This document shows, piece by piece, positions 6,178-6,840 of a stretch of DNA of 6,840 bases (the first letter of the stretch is position 1; each line of letters opens with the position of its first letter). The notes beneath the pieces are model-generated. The model had not been told where the DNA came from and searched no databases. It saw nothing but the letters and a program-made list of their open reading frames with translations. The stretch comes from JAIVJN01 sp036732565 (lineage in GTDB: Bacteria > Acidobacteriota > Vicinamibacteria > Vicinamibacterales > UBA2999), in contig DAINCF010000390.1 in the NCBI GenBank assembly GCA_036732565.1, positions 1-6,840 of the forward strand, given 5' to 3'. The position numbers and the translations under genes were made by a program.

Positions 6178-6840
6178 ATGGTCCTCCTCGACGGCGCGCA
6201 TCTCACCCTCGATCAACTCCTCGCTATCGCCGATGAACGAACCGCCGTGGCGGTAGCGCCCGACGCGCGTCAACGGGTCGAGGCGGCGCGCCGCGTGGTC
6301 GACGACAAGGCGGAGGGTGACGCGGCGGTGTACGGCGTGAACACCGGCTTTGGATCGTTCGCCGAGACGCGCATCGCGCGCGAGGACCTCGCACGCTTGC
6401 AAGTCAATCTGCTACGCAGTCATGCGGCGGGCGTCGATGCGCCGCTGCCGGTGCGCGCGGTACGGGCGTCGATGGCGCTACGCGCCAACGTGCTCGCCAA
6501 GGGGTACTCAGGCATCCGGCCCGAGACGCTCGATCTGCTCGTCGCCGCGCTCAATCGCGGCGTCCATCCCCACGTGCCGAGTCGCGGCTCGGTCGGCGCC
6601 AGCGGCGATCTGGCGCCACTGGCCCACATGGCCCTCGTGCTCATCGGCGAAGGGCACACCTACGACGAGGATGGCAACGGGCTGAGCGGTGACGAAGCGC
6701 TCCGGCGGGCAGGACTGGAGCCGGTTGCGCTCGGGCCCAAGGAAGGGCTCGCGCTCATCAACGGGACGCAAGTGTCCGCTGGCGTCACAGCTCTGGCGCT
6801 GGCCGGCGCCGAACGGCTCGCACGCGTGGCTGATATCGCC
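6178..6840 (+). CDS. hutH: Histidine ammonia-lyase, 5' part
   Basis: The first 221 codons of a gene that continues past the window (full-length family members are about 500-515 residues). The enzyme converts L-histidine to urocanate and ammonia, the first step of histidine degradation. The self-cyclising tripeptide Ala141-Ser142-Gly143 in GSVGASGDLAPLAH forms the MIO electrophile (Ser143 in Pseudomonas putida HutH). YGVNTGFG contains the catalytic Tyr52 (P. putida Tyr53). NLLRSHAAG contains His82 at the substrate-recognition position (P. putida His83), favouring histidine over phenylalanine. Tyrosine ammonia-lyase can also have His here, so it is not fully excluded without the C-terminal half. 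The ATG at 6178 is in frame and gives the usual short leader, MVLLDGAHLTLDQLLAIA. It is transcribed away from purA; other hut genes may follow outside the window. Confidence 0.93.
   Translation, partial: MVLLDGAHLTLDQLLAIADERTAVAVAPDARQRVEAARRVVDDKAEGDAAVYGVNTGFGSFAETRIAREDLARLQVNLLRSHAAGVDAPLPVRAVRASMALRANVLAKGYSGIRPETLDLLVAALNRGVHPHVPSRGSVGASGDLAPLAHMALVLIGEGHTYDEDGNGLSGDEALRRAGLEPVALGPKEGLALINGTQVSAGVTALALAGAERLARVADIA

Noticed and set aside
6178..6840. Phenylalanine ammonia-lyase instead of HutH
   Set aside because: His82 at the substrate-selectivity position and the RSHAAG context fit histidine ammonia-lyase. Tyrosine ammonia-lyase remains a minor possibility because the C-terminal half is not visible.

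Overview
The window is high-GC DNA (roughly two thirds G+C by eye) with tightly packed bacterial genes. No marker such as rRNA is present, so taxonomy is inference. The protein flavour suggests Acidobacteriota, perhaps the Vicinamibacteria: a degenerate-receiver/PilZ protein, a methyltransferase with an inserted Ig-like domain, and arginine/alanine-rich shadow frames. Read this as a hypothesis.

Layout, left to right. (1) The 3' part of an M20-family (ArgE/DapE-like) deacylase runs rightwards to 664. It is followed one base later by a GTG-started SAM-dependent methyltransferase (666-1775) whose fold is interrupted by an Ig-like beta domain. (2) The gap to the next, convergent gene (about 1774-2053) is filled from stop codon to stop codon by two opposed arrays of a ~13-bp repeat, consensus GGTTCCNCACGAG. 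(3) A leftward two-gene ABC-2 exporter operon follows: ATPase 3093-4037, then permease 2054-3100, overlapping by 8 bp. (4) A rightward gene (4114-4767) encodes a degenerate receiver-like domain joined to a PilZ domain with intact c-di-GMP-binding motifs. (5) Leftward purA (4787-6103) encodes adenylosuccinate synthetase. (6) Rightward hutH (6178 to the window end, incomplete) encodes histidine ammonia-lyase.

purA is bracketed by two copies of one palindromic repeat. A perfect 28-bp copy lies in the divergent purA/hutH promoter gap. A slightly decayed 27-bp copy lies at the convergent pilZ/purA junction, where it carries the stop codons of both genes.

The genes do not form one pathway. They are housekeeping or catabolic genes (purA, hutH), an exporter, a c-di-GMP effector and a deacylase/methyltransferase pair. 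The most unusual content is non-coding: the opposed 13-bp arrays and the stop-codon-bearing palindrome. No defence system, CRISPR array, transposase, tRNA or rRNA was seen.
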